Origin: Wuchereria bancrofti
Lineage: Eukaryota > Nematoda > Chromadorea > Rhabditida > Onchocercidae
Direction: 5' to 3'
Length of the DNA: 23,519 bases
Assembly: GCA_005281725.1 (NCBI GenBank)
Contig: SSBO01000006.1
Location: 444,262-467,780, forward strand
Below are positions 1-8,736 of the stretch, one piece after another (the first letter of the stretch is position 1; the number at the start of each line of letters is the position of its first letter). The notes below the pieces were generated by a model. The model ran no database searches, was not told where the DNA came from, and worked only from the letters and a program-made list of their open reading frames with translations. Made by a program: the position numbers and the translations under genes.

Positions 1-389
1 AAATTATTTTCAACGAGAAATTTAAGATTTGCTGTAGGAAAACATTTATGCTTTACGATAGGAAAATTTCATAAATGAAAAATAAAAATAGGAAAGAAAA
101 GAAGAAAGAATAAAAAGTAAATGTTCAAAATTCTAATTTATGATAAATGGCCAAAAAAAAAAAGAACAAAAAAAAAATTAACATATAATTTTATTATAAG
201 CAAAAGTATCAAAAGAGGAAATTACTTCCTCAATGTTCTTTTTTACTCTTTTTTCAAACAATCAATTTAATAGATAAAAATTACCCGATAATGTGTAGAA
301 TTATAATTTGTAAAAACCGCACAAATTTTTTTTTTAAAAATAATTTTAGCTTAAAAATTTTTCCTAATTTTAAACTTTCAAAATTACAG
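1..389. other. Probable intron of the sideroflexin gene
   Basis: This AT-rich stretch has homopolymers (A runs near 154-177, T run near 325-334) and ends in the acceptor TTACAG at 384-389. The open frame beginning at 291 only runs through the intron into the exon at 390. No further sideroflexin coding sequence was recognised. Confidence 0.6.
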
Positions 390-1093
390 GCAATAAAAGA
401 TACAACGTTAACACGTGCATTTCTACCAATACCATTGTTAATGATACCTCCCTGTGTTATGCCATTTCTGGAAAGGTAAGTAAATTATTTTATGGAAAAA
501 AATTATTTTTTTTTAAGTAAAAAAAAAAACAAAAAGTGAAAAAAAAATTATTTTCTTTTATAAACAAAAGAAAAAGATCGATCCATCAATATGTTATTCT
601 ATAAATACTAGTAGATTTTGGATCAAATAAAGGAAAAATTGAGCATGTTGACCTTTGATTTTTGATTGTTTGACCTTTCATCGACTAATAACCATAACGA
701 ATATAAAGTTTTATGCATTATAATCTTTTCTTGCAGGCATTATCGATGGGTCACCAAAAGTACCAAACATCATGTATTCATCAGTGCTGCAGTTTGCATA
801 TTTAGTTTTGCATTCAGTTTACCCATATCGTTGGCAATTTTCCCACAAGAATCAAGGGTATATCTGTTGTTTAACTTTTAAAAAAAATTCAAATTTAAAA
901 AAAGAAAGAAAAAATTGCAGAAATAAATTCATTTTACATTAAAAAATGTCATCCTTAAATGTTATTTATTATCAATTGCGCTTTTTATGAAGCTAAAATT
1001 TGTTAATTTTTCCAGATACTATGCGATCACTTGGAACCAGAAATACGGAAGAACACAACGCAAGAATATCTTTTTTATAATCGTGGTTTATAA
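390..1093 (+). CDS. Sideroflexin (SFXN family), C-terminal three exons; 5' part outside window
   Basis: Multipass carrier of the mitochondrial inner membrane; human SFXN1 imports serine for one-carbon metabolism (family knowledge). I read three exons: 390-475, 737-857 and 1016-1093 (stop TAA 1091-1093). Phases join cleanly (2, then 0) through GTAAG and GTATAT donors and TTGCAG and TTCCAG acceptors. They encode 94 residues. The first piece matches the conserved segment with LPIPLLMIPPCVM followed by FLER; the second holds a hydrophobic helix ending LAIFPQES, the counterpart of the family's ALFPQ. The protein ends FYNRGL, equivalent to the family terminus YFNKGL, which fixes the stop. Positions 1-389 show no exon I recognise and are probably intron. 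The paralogue (SFXN1/2/3 or 5 type) cannot be decided from this part. Confidence 0.9.
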
Positions 1094-1102
1094 TCATGAT
1101 AG

Positions 1103-1120
1103 TAATCATAATTATGATTA
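1103..1120. repeat. Perfect 18-bp palindrome in the sideroflexin 3' region
   Basis: TAATCATAATTATGATTA equals its own reverse complement. It starts ten bases after the sideroflexin stop codon. It carries two TAAT homeodomain-type cores, and as RNA it could form only a tight, weak hairpin. Confidence 0.8.
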
Positions 1121-1496
1121 TAGTTATACCAAAAAATTGAATGCATCCTTTATTTAGTCAGAAAAAAAAAGGACATAAATTATAAAAACTAAAAGACAAT
1201 TTTTCAGCCATATCAAAAATATTATTATCACAGTCTGTAACTTTGCAGGTTTTATCAAAAAATATTTTTTATTTATTTTTTCTTTCCAAGATTTAATGAT
1301 TTTTATACCCTAAGACAATAATATTCTAAAAATACGTAACGTTTTTTGTTTGAGATATGTAAATATCAAATATGCAAACGTAATACGTGAAATAAATGAC
1401 ACGTAAAACCTAATGCACTTATTCTACATAGAATAAGCACAAAATTAGTATCATTCTTTTCAATCCATTTTCGCTTTCTTTTATTTCACTTCTTAG

Positions 1497-1598
1497 GACA
1501 GTTTGAAATTTTCAAAGCATTTTGAAATCCAGCAGCAACTCGAACTTCGCAACCTTCACAGTGCATTATTTAGATTTCATATTTTACTGGGTAAGTAA
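1497..1598 (+). other. Orphan exon-like segment, possible alternative terminal exon of sideroflexin
   Basis: A pyrimidine-rich acceptor (TTCTTAG, ending 1496) precedes a stretch open in only one frame, followed by a strong donor-like TGG|GTAAGT at 1591. Reading through the donor gives a stop at 1596-1598. The frame encodes about 33 residues, including KHFEIQQQLELRN. Phase 0 at 1497 fits the phase-0 donor of the sideroflexin exon ending at 857. I found no partner exon downstream and no homology I can name. It may be a chance combination. Confidence 0.25.
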
Positions 1599-1748
1599 AT
1601 CTAGGAAGTCATCTTTTCCAGGTAGGTAGAATACTTACTAGAGAACAGCCGTCTCAGATATTCGGAATGCATATCACATATTTGGTATACTCATACCTGT
1701 TGAGCTTTATTATAATTTTTGAATGTCATCATTGACGGTTTGCAATTT

Positions 1749-1833
1749 AAAACTGTTGTAATAGGAATCGAACCATCAACAAATCACTCAACGAGAAATA
1801 ACCAGGACAGTACCGCTTAGCCATTATTACCAA
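1749..1833 (-). ncRNA. tRNA-like element with RNA polymerase III A and B boxes (not a canonical tRNA)
   Basis: On the minus strand TGGCTAAGCGG (1813-1823) matches the tRNA A-box consensus and GGTTCGATTCC (1764-1774) matches the B-box consensus, with the spacing allowed for type 2 Pol III promoters. Flanking GTAATA (1825-1830) and TATTAC (1758-1763) can pair, extended by TTG/CAA with one bulged G. A TTTT terminator lies at 1749-1752. In the normal tRNA register the T stem keeps only its two GG/CC pairs, the acceptor stem does not form, and no sound anticodon arm is visible. It is either a tRNA-derived pseudogene or another Pol III RNA. Confidence 0.4.
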
Positions 1834-2432
1834 CCACCCAATCATCGAAACTAAAATTAAAACTTAAATGTTATTTTCACCTCATCTCTTTTCCGAACTT
1901 TCTCCCGAATCTAATCCCGTTGCTTGAAAAACAAAATTCGAGTAGAACACGTCGACCAGTTATGCGCACATATCACAACATATGAAATTGTTTGATAATT
2001 GAAAAAAAAATGTCAGATGTATATCCATACCTGTGAGACTTAACGTGATTAAACAGTCATGGACAAAAATACAAGTACTGCTAGTATCAAATTGTTCTTT
2101 GACTGAACACTCATATCTTACTTAGGTTCACGCAATTACATTCACATATTGAAAGAATTCTCGTATTTACATTGACACGTCTCACGTATTCGTTTTAGGA
2201 AAAAAAAAAACGTTGAAGGTACGACAGATAATGCATATTACCTAAGACACATTACTCATTAACACTTTTTATTTTCTACACCCTACAAATTTTACAGTTA
2301 CGTCACAATATATTACCGTTAATTTGTGGCTTGTATTATTAATTTTCAAAAGAATTCCCTAGAGGTCAAGTTTTCACCTTATATAAATCAGTTTATTTAC
2401 ATTAATCTGTGATATACTTGATCTAATGAACA

Positions 2433-2438
2433 TTTATT
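2433..2438 (-). terminator. Candidate poly(A) signal of the U2A' gene
   Basis: AATAAA on the minus strand lies about 270 bases beyond the U2A' stop codon. Further copies occur at 2392-2397 and 2268-2273, so the exact cleavage site is uncertain. Confidence 0.4.
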
Positions 2439-2710
2439 TCGGAATGAACAAAACAAAACAATATCGCCAAACAACCGAAATGGCGCATATAAGATCAAAA
2501 GGTGAAGTATCTGCACTCTCGTTGCTCATGTATGATAATTTTGCGCGCGAATATTGTATCATAAAAAATGCAACAATTAAAAGGAAAAAAAAAACAGCGT
2601 AGACAACGTATCAAACTTAAGTTCACTGATATGAGATAATGATGAATTTTTGACTTTTTTTGTCTTTGCCATTCATTCGCTTACCAGAAAAGTAAAACCA
2701 TAACTGTTTC

Positions 2711-4910
2711 TTATTTCTCCATCATATACTCCATTTGCCCATTATCTAGCTCTTCCTACAAAAAAAAAAAAGATTATGAAAGGAAAAATTTCCATTATGC
2801 ATAAATTATTCCAACGTGCTGTTCAAATAATTTTAACTCAGCATAGCGGAAAGGCATCAAAGAACAAACATTAAAAACAATGTATAAATCACTTGAATTT
2901 GACTTCCTAACATACTCCCAATATACACAATGAAATTAATCAATAATTTTACTTCATGTGCTGGACTTGCTACTGGAGATTGTACATCATCATCGTTAAC
3001 ATCAGCATCAGCAGGATTTGCTGTCGGCGAAGGGACATCATCATCGTCATCCTCTTGTTCAGCAACAAATCCATTGCTTTCTTTCGTACTACAAATGATA
3101 CAATTTCACAAATCATAAAATTTATTGATGCATTACGGAAAGAATGTTTACAATAATTTTCGAACGTTTACTTACGAACTCACTTTTTTTCAGCATTCTC
3201 TGTTATATTACCAGCACTTTCACGATTCCAACCACTTTCTGGAATTCGTCCACTTTGTAAAATTGCTTGCAATCGCTCCACTTCAGCAAGACTTGAAGCT
3301 GATGCAATCGCTTCCTCAAAAAATATAAAGTTTATTTGAAATCAAAAAATGGTTTGATATTCCAAAAGTGCCAAAACTGACATTTGTCACTAATTTGTAT
3401 ATAATTTGTTAATAGGTGCGCACATGATAGCAAGTACGGCTTGCATAATTGCTTGCCGGGTTGAAGCTATTTACATTCGCAAAGTATATATATATATATT
3501 TATCCTAGGCCAAAATATTGGAATTTAACAAAATTCCAAATCTGTGTTTACAAGTTGAAAATCTTGGAAAATTGTCCAAAAACTTCAAGCACTGCATGTA
3601 TTACCTCAATTTTCTTAGCATCCTCCACATGCAAATTTCTCGGTTGTCCGTCTTCATCATCAGGAATAGTTTTCGATTTCTTCACAACTTCCTCCCTGAA
3701 TTTCTGACCCTTTTTACCCTTGAACAAATTATTTGCTTGTTTCCTTTCCTGAAAAAATATCTTCGCATGACTTTTCTCACAATAATTATACATCATTATT
3801 CAGTGAATCGATCCTCTCATTATAATGTACATTCTTGATATTTTTACTAGGTGTATTCTCTAGAACGAATAAAAGATAAACTTACTGCAAGACGAACTCG
3901 TTTAAAATCGAGGACACGCACTGATGGTACCCTGTATATCACGTAAAGACGATATTGTGGTTTGTGAGTTATTGGATTCCCAATTAATCTGAAAAAAATC
4001 GGTATTCATTTTCAAATGAAATTGTACAAAATTTCCGCCAGAAATAAAATATGCAGTGGTAAACTCACGTTAAATACTCCAATTTTGAGCAGGTGGCTAG
4101 AGGATCAATATCACCTAACTCACATAAATTATTATTCGTCAACGCCAGAGTCTTCAGTGATGGGAGTACATCACCAATGTTCGGCATTATATGCCTGTAA
4201 GATGAATGATATATCGAAAGTTACAGGATATAGTCAATTTATAAATCAATATATTTGAATAGATTTAATTCAAACTGGCTTACTGTACGCGATTATTATG
4301 CATCAGAAGAGTGCTAAGTCGTCTCAACAGAGGGATATTCTCCAGCTTTTTGATATCATTATCAGTTAAATCAATCGTGTCGAATTGATCCTGGAAAAAT
4401 CAAATGAAAGTAAAAAATTCAAAGATATTTGATTAACACAAATTTGAGAGACCAAAAGCGCATAATATCAAAGGACTTATGCCATTTATTGTAAGGCATC
4501 TAGTCAAAAAAAAAAAAAAAAAAAAAACTAACTGCCAAAATAGAAAACTTGATCTTACATTCATAGATAACATACAAAATCTTTGATCCCTCCTCTCTAT
4601 TTCTCTCCCTATTCTAATTATAAGGATAGTTTCAATAAATTTTTGAAATAAAAAAGTACTTTGATGAATCAACCTTAATAAATGTCAAAAGACAGTAAAA
4701 GATTCTGCGGAAATTGACAAATAAGTTAAAAATTGAACAAGTAAAACTCTTAAAATAACGTCTGTTCAAAAAAAAAAAAGGATTAACCTTCGTAACGCCA
4801 AGATTTTCCAGCACAGGAATTTTGCAAGCTCGTAAACTTAACTCTCGATCACGAACCGTATTAAGATATTGAAGAGAGTCGTTAATTAACTCAACTGTTA
4901 GACGGACCAT
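2711..4910 (-). CDS. SNRPA1: U2 small nuclear ribonucleoprotein A' (U2A'), complete, eight exons
   Basis: Core U2 snRNP protein; with U2B'' it binds stem-loop IV of U2 snRNA in the spliceosome. Exons in transcript order: 4910-4788, 4390-4284, 4194-4069, 3988-3886, 3748-3605, 3314-3184, 3088-2953, 2755-2711. All phases join, giving 304 residues. The start MVRLTVELI, then VRDRELSLR and ENLGVT, match the family N terminus. Leucine-rich repeats follow (LLRRLSTLLMHNNR, LKTLALTNNNLCELGDIDPLA, YRLYVIYRVPSVRVLDF), then the basic ERKQANNLFKGKKG segment and SLAEVERLQAILQSGRIP. The tail (about 245-304) is acidic and longer than in the roughly 255-residue human protein, with a repeated 12-residue unit. 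The short last exon (EELDNGQMEY, stop TAA 2711-2713) is the least certain: without splicing at GAA|GTAAAA the frame would read on past 2953. A T22 run sits in intron 1. Confidence 0.93.
3484..3499. repeat. (TA)n microsatellite in U2A' intron 5
   Basis: A short run of alternating T and A lies within the intron between the exons at 3605-3748 and 3184-3314. Confidence 0.8.
4506..4527. repeat. A22 homopolymer in U2A' intron 1
   Basis: An uninterrupted run of 22 A on the plus strand (T22 in the transcript). It lies well inside the intron and its length may be inexact in the assembly. Confidence 0.9.
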
Positions 4911-4922
4911 TCCAATAATAAA

Positions 4923-4935
4923 GCTGAAGAAAAAT
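4923..4935 (-). promoter_or_regulatory. Probable spliced-leader acceptor of the U2A' mRNA
   Basis: On the minus strand TTTTTCTTCAG ends at 4924, 13 bases before the ATG at 4910, with no upstream exon to pair with. This is the usual form of a nematode SL trans-splice acceptor with a very short 5' UTR. Confidence 0.6.
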
Positions 4936-6343
4936 TAGTGCAGCATTTACGAAATAATCAGAACTAATACAAATAATAATGAATGAAATATTGCATTATA
5001 TCTTTACCACTGGAACGAAAAAGCAATCAGCCAGAACAGTACATATACAAGATAGTAACTTTCCCAATCCTAATTGACAGATTTCAGAATGGCACTTTTT
5101 AAGTTCAACAGGATAATAACAAGATAACTGATATCGTTATACCAAATTCATCAACTTTAGATCACTGTCACATCTGTACATCCACAGGCTCCTATTGTGA
5201 CTTAGCAATTGATTTTTAATCAACACAATTTCATATTATTCTTATTATATGAAATGGTAATGAATACCCTATAAAGCTAACAACATATTACAATTTCTTA
5301 TGTTTCCGTTTTTCCGCCTTCAGCAATGGTCATGTCAGTGAGTCAATAATATGTTCTCCTTCTGGATTAAAATTAGAATAAATAAACAATTGAAAATTAA
5401 AAAAAAAGAACCCAATGTAAATCTAGATGAAAATTATGTGAAAGTACGTTATCAGAATGAAACATTTCAAAAAATCATCTTTTTTAAACAACATTCTTGA
5501 GATATTTTATTCATTAACAAAGAAATGTGATTAAATGTCACAGTATGAATTGTTTAAGCATTTTGCATCACACTCATCTTCTATGTATCCTACCAAAACA
5601 TAACAAAAATTACATCCTCAGAACATTCAATGAAAAGAAAATTTAAAATATATGCGTATTCTCATAGAATGATCACATAGAATGATGTATTACTGCGTGT
5701 GGGTATTGCGTTAATTGCTTACTCCTAAAATTTAATACGTATCCCTAATAAATAACTGCATTCTTTAAAAAGAAATATGTGACAGGATAGAATTACAACA
5801 GGAAGAAGCACTGGAATATTATGTGAGATCCTTACAATTCTAACTAATTATATTCAATAAATATCATTAATTCAACAGTGAATTATGAGAATAATACAAT
5901 GCTATAGACAAAATAGAAAGATATACAATATATTTGGAAAAAAAGATATATTGACATAAATCACTATGCTTTCCGTACATAGATAAGCATTAGAAGACGT
6001 CAATATAACAAGTAATCAACAGCTTAAAAAATACGGAAGTTTAAATTTCAAAAAAAAAAAAAAATATGGAGAGTATTCCATACAGTCTAATTACCCTATT
6101 TCTGCACAAATCAAATATTTGAACATAAAAACACAAACAATAGTATCATAGAGTTCATAATAATGAATTGTTAGAAGATCGAGACAGATCAATTAGTTTA
6201 TTCCGTTAGCCATATGAACTCCGTATTCTGACTGCTATAAATAAAGGCATATTTATATGCTTTGTAGGGTAAATAAAAATAGCCATATCGAGAAAAGATT
6301 TTAGGATAATATCTATGAAACCCCTGGCTGCATTATAACATTA
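4936..6343. other. Intergenic region between U2A' and TMEM222 (same strand)
   Basis: About 1.4 kb of AT-rich sequence with no exon I can support on either strand. It should hold the U2A' promoter or outron and the TMEM222 3' UTR. It contains a 13-base tandem repeat (CATAGAATGAT at 5663-5673 and 5676-5686) and an A run near 6051-6063. Confidence 0.5.
6197..6202 (-). terminator. Candidate poly(A) signal of TMEM222
   Basis: Minus-strand AATAAA about 140 bases beyond the TMEM222 stop codon. Confidence 0.45.
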
Positions 6344-8133
6344 TTAACCTTTCGTAATAATACCAATAATAAGAAAAAACAAAATAATCATTGTGAACGG
6401 AAGCCACTGCTTGATGAAACCACCAATCCTGAAAAGCAAAGAATTTTCATAACAGGAAGGTATAAACTTCATTTAACTGTAATTGCTTAGGTATTTTAAG
6501 ATTTTAAAGCTCCACTTTACATTTTAACGTGCTTTTATTGTACTGGCAAGCTTTTCCAAGTAATTAATAAAATATCAGCAAAAAAAAACTACACATTCCA
6601 GATATCAGGAAATTTTTATTTTCCCATATGCTTGCAATAAAAAAAGAGCTTCAGTCGTCTTAATTATATGAAATATTAAACCATTAGTAAATGAGCAGTA
6701 ATAGGACAGAAAAACTCAGCCAAATGTCAAAATCGCGCCTCAAATACTAAATGATCCAAATACTTTTATCACCAACATATCAAGCAGAATGGCTTTATGG
6801 CTAATAGAACAGATCTCTTTTAGAAATTCAATGGATAGTCTTATTCGGAACACAACTGGTCATATCTATGATATTTTGTTCTTGTAGGTGTAGGATTTTT
6901 TTTTTGATCAAAACTTACCCAACATATCGACCTTTGAACATCAACATACTGGCCAATCGGAAACAATTATAATCTCGTTTGTGACTAAATTTCATCTTAT
7001 TCAATGCCGACGCAACATGGCAGTAACAATTATCGAAGAATAAGGTATGCTGCAAAAGACAAAAAGAAAAACCTCACACTGATGGTCAAGAAAAACAAAT
7101 GTTCAATGTAAACAATATATATACTCAAAGTTATGATAAACAGTCTCATTATTCTATTAGTGAAGAAATATCACAAGGAGGGAAGATCAAAAGAGCTTGT
7201 TTGACTTCAAATTAAATTCCTTCAGGTCTTTTGCAACTTTAGATCATATTACATAACCTGCCAGTAAGAACTTATTAGTAAAATTGAGAAAAAAAAAACA
7301 GACAGAAAAACATACTATATGCCCTTTATATTCTTCAGACGCATCTAACACAGCACGATCCCAGGCTTCCACTCCACCATCAATCGTATTTGGATCTATT
7401 TGATGATACCATGTAGGCCAACCAAACGCCATATTATCTTCCTGAAACGAGTTTATAATTTGTCGTAATATACTACGAATAATTTAAGAAATCTACTTTT
7501 AAAATTTTCGTAGCTATTAATTCTTCAAACTAAGATTAGGACTTGTTTTAAAGTAGGATAAAACTGAGGATAAAAATTATAGAATATTTCGCTTATTTCG
7601 TTGTAGCTATTGCAAAGAAACACACCAAGAGAAGTTAACCAAACGGTAATTAACTATTATGGTACAAACATGGAAAAATACTTACAGAAACACAATAACT
7701 TCCAGAGAAATCACGGATAATACCTCGGCTTGTTGCTATGCCCATATGACCAACAAATGGAAATAACCATCTGCAACAGAAATGCTATATTTCCTTATGC
7801 GATGGATAATCCAACAATTTTAAAGCTCACTATTAACAAAACTGAAAATCAATAAGGAAGACACAATGAAGATTAAGTAACGCAACCACCACGTTTTTTT
7901 TATAGATATTAGTGTTCACACAACACAACACAGAACTGCAATAGAAAAGGTATAAAACGATGTGACAAGGCTTACGTAAGTCATTGCAACGATGCAACTA
8001 TACCTAATTACATAAATGAAACTCACGTAAGTATTGGTATTGGTGTCCACACAACACAACACGGAAATCGATGTCGCATTGGCTCAATTTCCATTATGTC
8101 ACTTCTCAGTTCGTTTGATTCATCAAATTGCAT
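6344..8133 (-). CDS. TMEM222: TMEM222 / DUF778 family membrane protein, complete, five exons
   Basis: Small membrane protein family that includes animal TMEM222 and plant RTE1, which acts with an ethylene receptor at the ER/Golgi; the animal role is poorly defined. Exons in transcript order: 8133-8027, 7770-7686, 7441-7316, 7049-6919, 6428-6344, with matching phases, giving 177 residues (human about 208). Family signatures: [14 protein letters not shown], then [20 protein letters not shown] (37-56), EDNMAFG (65-71), [25 protein letters not shown] (112-123) and a C-terminal hydrophobic helix (about 158-175, [15 protein letters not shown]). The ATG at 8133 is the first in frame after a stop; in-frame ATGs at codons 14 and 19 are possible later starts. 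An out-of-frame ATG at 8189 opens an overlapping uORF ending 8106 if the mRNA extends that far. It is divergent from SMG9. Confidence 0.92.
6772..6817. repeat. Possible degenerate echo of TMEM222 exon 4 in intron 4
   Basis: CCAACATATC at 6772-6781 is identical to the 3' end of exon 4 at 6919-6928. Farther on, TATGGCTAATAG (6796-6807) resembles exon TACTGGCCAATCGG, and ATCTC recurs in order. The match needs gaps and is weak. Confidence 0.3.
7907..7935. repeat. Intronic 29-base copy of TMEM222 exon 1
   Basis: This part of intron 1 matches exon 1 positions 8038-8066 at 26 of 29 bases in the same orientation, offset by 131. All three differences are transitions. In the exon's frame the copy changes the conserved Trp codon TGG to TGA. 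Confidence 0.65.
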
Positions 8134-8703
8134 GTCAAATAATACAAATCAGTGCAATCAAAATCAAACTGCAATGCTTGACAATTCATCTTGCTTCAAT
8201 CCAAATCTTTGAAAAAAAAATATTACAAATTGCCCGAGACACGTTTTCTTGCATCAATCAAAATTGACGGTTCGGCCATTTTAACGCTAATTTTCATTTA
8301 AAAACGGTGTTAAGGGATAATTAGCGATAATGAAGGATGATTTTAGGAGGGTGCTGAAATAGCATTTTAAACTGAGAGATTGCAAGGATTGCTAGGAATG
8401 ACTAAATAACACTTTATCAGTGATTGAGAGAAACTACAAGGAATAGTGTAGTAACAGTGAATCAGTGAGGAGGAAAGTGGACTATTTCTTTGAGAGAAAT
8501 TAGAAAGTGTTAAGGTTTAACCTATTTAAAAAAGTGATACTATGAGAGATTGTTTGAATAGTTCAATGAAATAGAATGATTTCGTTTTCTTTCCTTTTTA
8601 ATTTAAATATAATTCATAATTTTAATATTAAGATCAAGTTAGAAATTTGGATTAGTTGTGTTTTTTTTTTTTTATTTTAAAGAAGAAAAAGTTACAATTT
8701 TAG
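8134..8703. promoter_or_regulatory. Divergent promoter region between TMEM222 and SMG9
   Basis: Only about 600 bases separate the two divergent start codons, so both promoters (or one bidirectional promoter) must lie here. There is no clear TATA box. The stretch 8340-8570 is less T-rich than its surroundings and repeats GAGAGATTG and short GTGA-type words. No gene is seen in it. Confidence 0.55.
8693..8703 (+). promoter_or_regulatory. Candidate spliced-leader acceptor of SMG9
   Basis: ACAATTTTAG ends at 8703, following a T-rich tract at 8661-8676 and 33 bases before the ATG. No upstream exon is apparent. The tract is less typical than TTTTCAG, so the call is tentative. Confidence 0.4.
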
Positions 8704-8713
8704 GAGGAATTAT

Positions 8714-8719
8714 ATGTGA
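8714..8719 (+). promoter_or_regulatory. Start-stop uORF (ATG TGA) in the SMG9 leader
   Basis: ATG at 8714-8716 is directly followed by TGA, between the candidate SL acceptor and the SMG9 start at 8737. Minimal uORFs can stall or release ribosomes before the main frame. Its presence in the mRNA depends on the 5' end being at or upstream of 8703. Confidence 0.4.
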
Positions 8720-8736
8720 AGAAATTGTTGTCATTG

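Larger units (their letters stand above)
1094..2710. other. Intergenic region between convergent sideroflexin and U2A' genes
   Basis: It should contain both 3' UTRs. AATAAA at 1391-1396 could end sideroflexin. Apart from the palindrome, the orphan exon-like segment and the tRNA-like element listed separately, I see no conserved coding signal. A slightly less AT-rich patch near 2460-2560, containing GCGCGCG, is unexplained. Confidence 0.5.

Noticed and set aside
649..678. Two TGACCTTT half sites in a sideroflexin intron
   Set aside because: Single nuclear-receptor half sites 14 bases apart do not form a standard element; expected by chance at this density.
1758..1830. A functional tRNA gene on the minus strand
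   Set aside because: A and B boxes match, but acceptor, T and anticodon stems do not form in the normal register, so it is kept only as a tRNA-like element.
3447..3468. Possible echo of U2A' exon 6 in intron 5 (AATTGCTTGC and TTGAAGCT recur in order)
   Set aside because: Needs an 18-base gap and the segment contains its own GCTTGC repeats; too weak to report as a duplication.
3518..3838. 106-residue plus-strand open frame
   Set aside because: It is the reverse strand of U2A' exon 5 and flanking introns.
7971..7980. CTTACGTAAG palindrome resembling the TMEM222 exon 1 donor
   Set aside because: It lies on the wrong side of the exon echo to be part of the same duplication; a 10-base palindrome alone is not informative.
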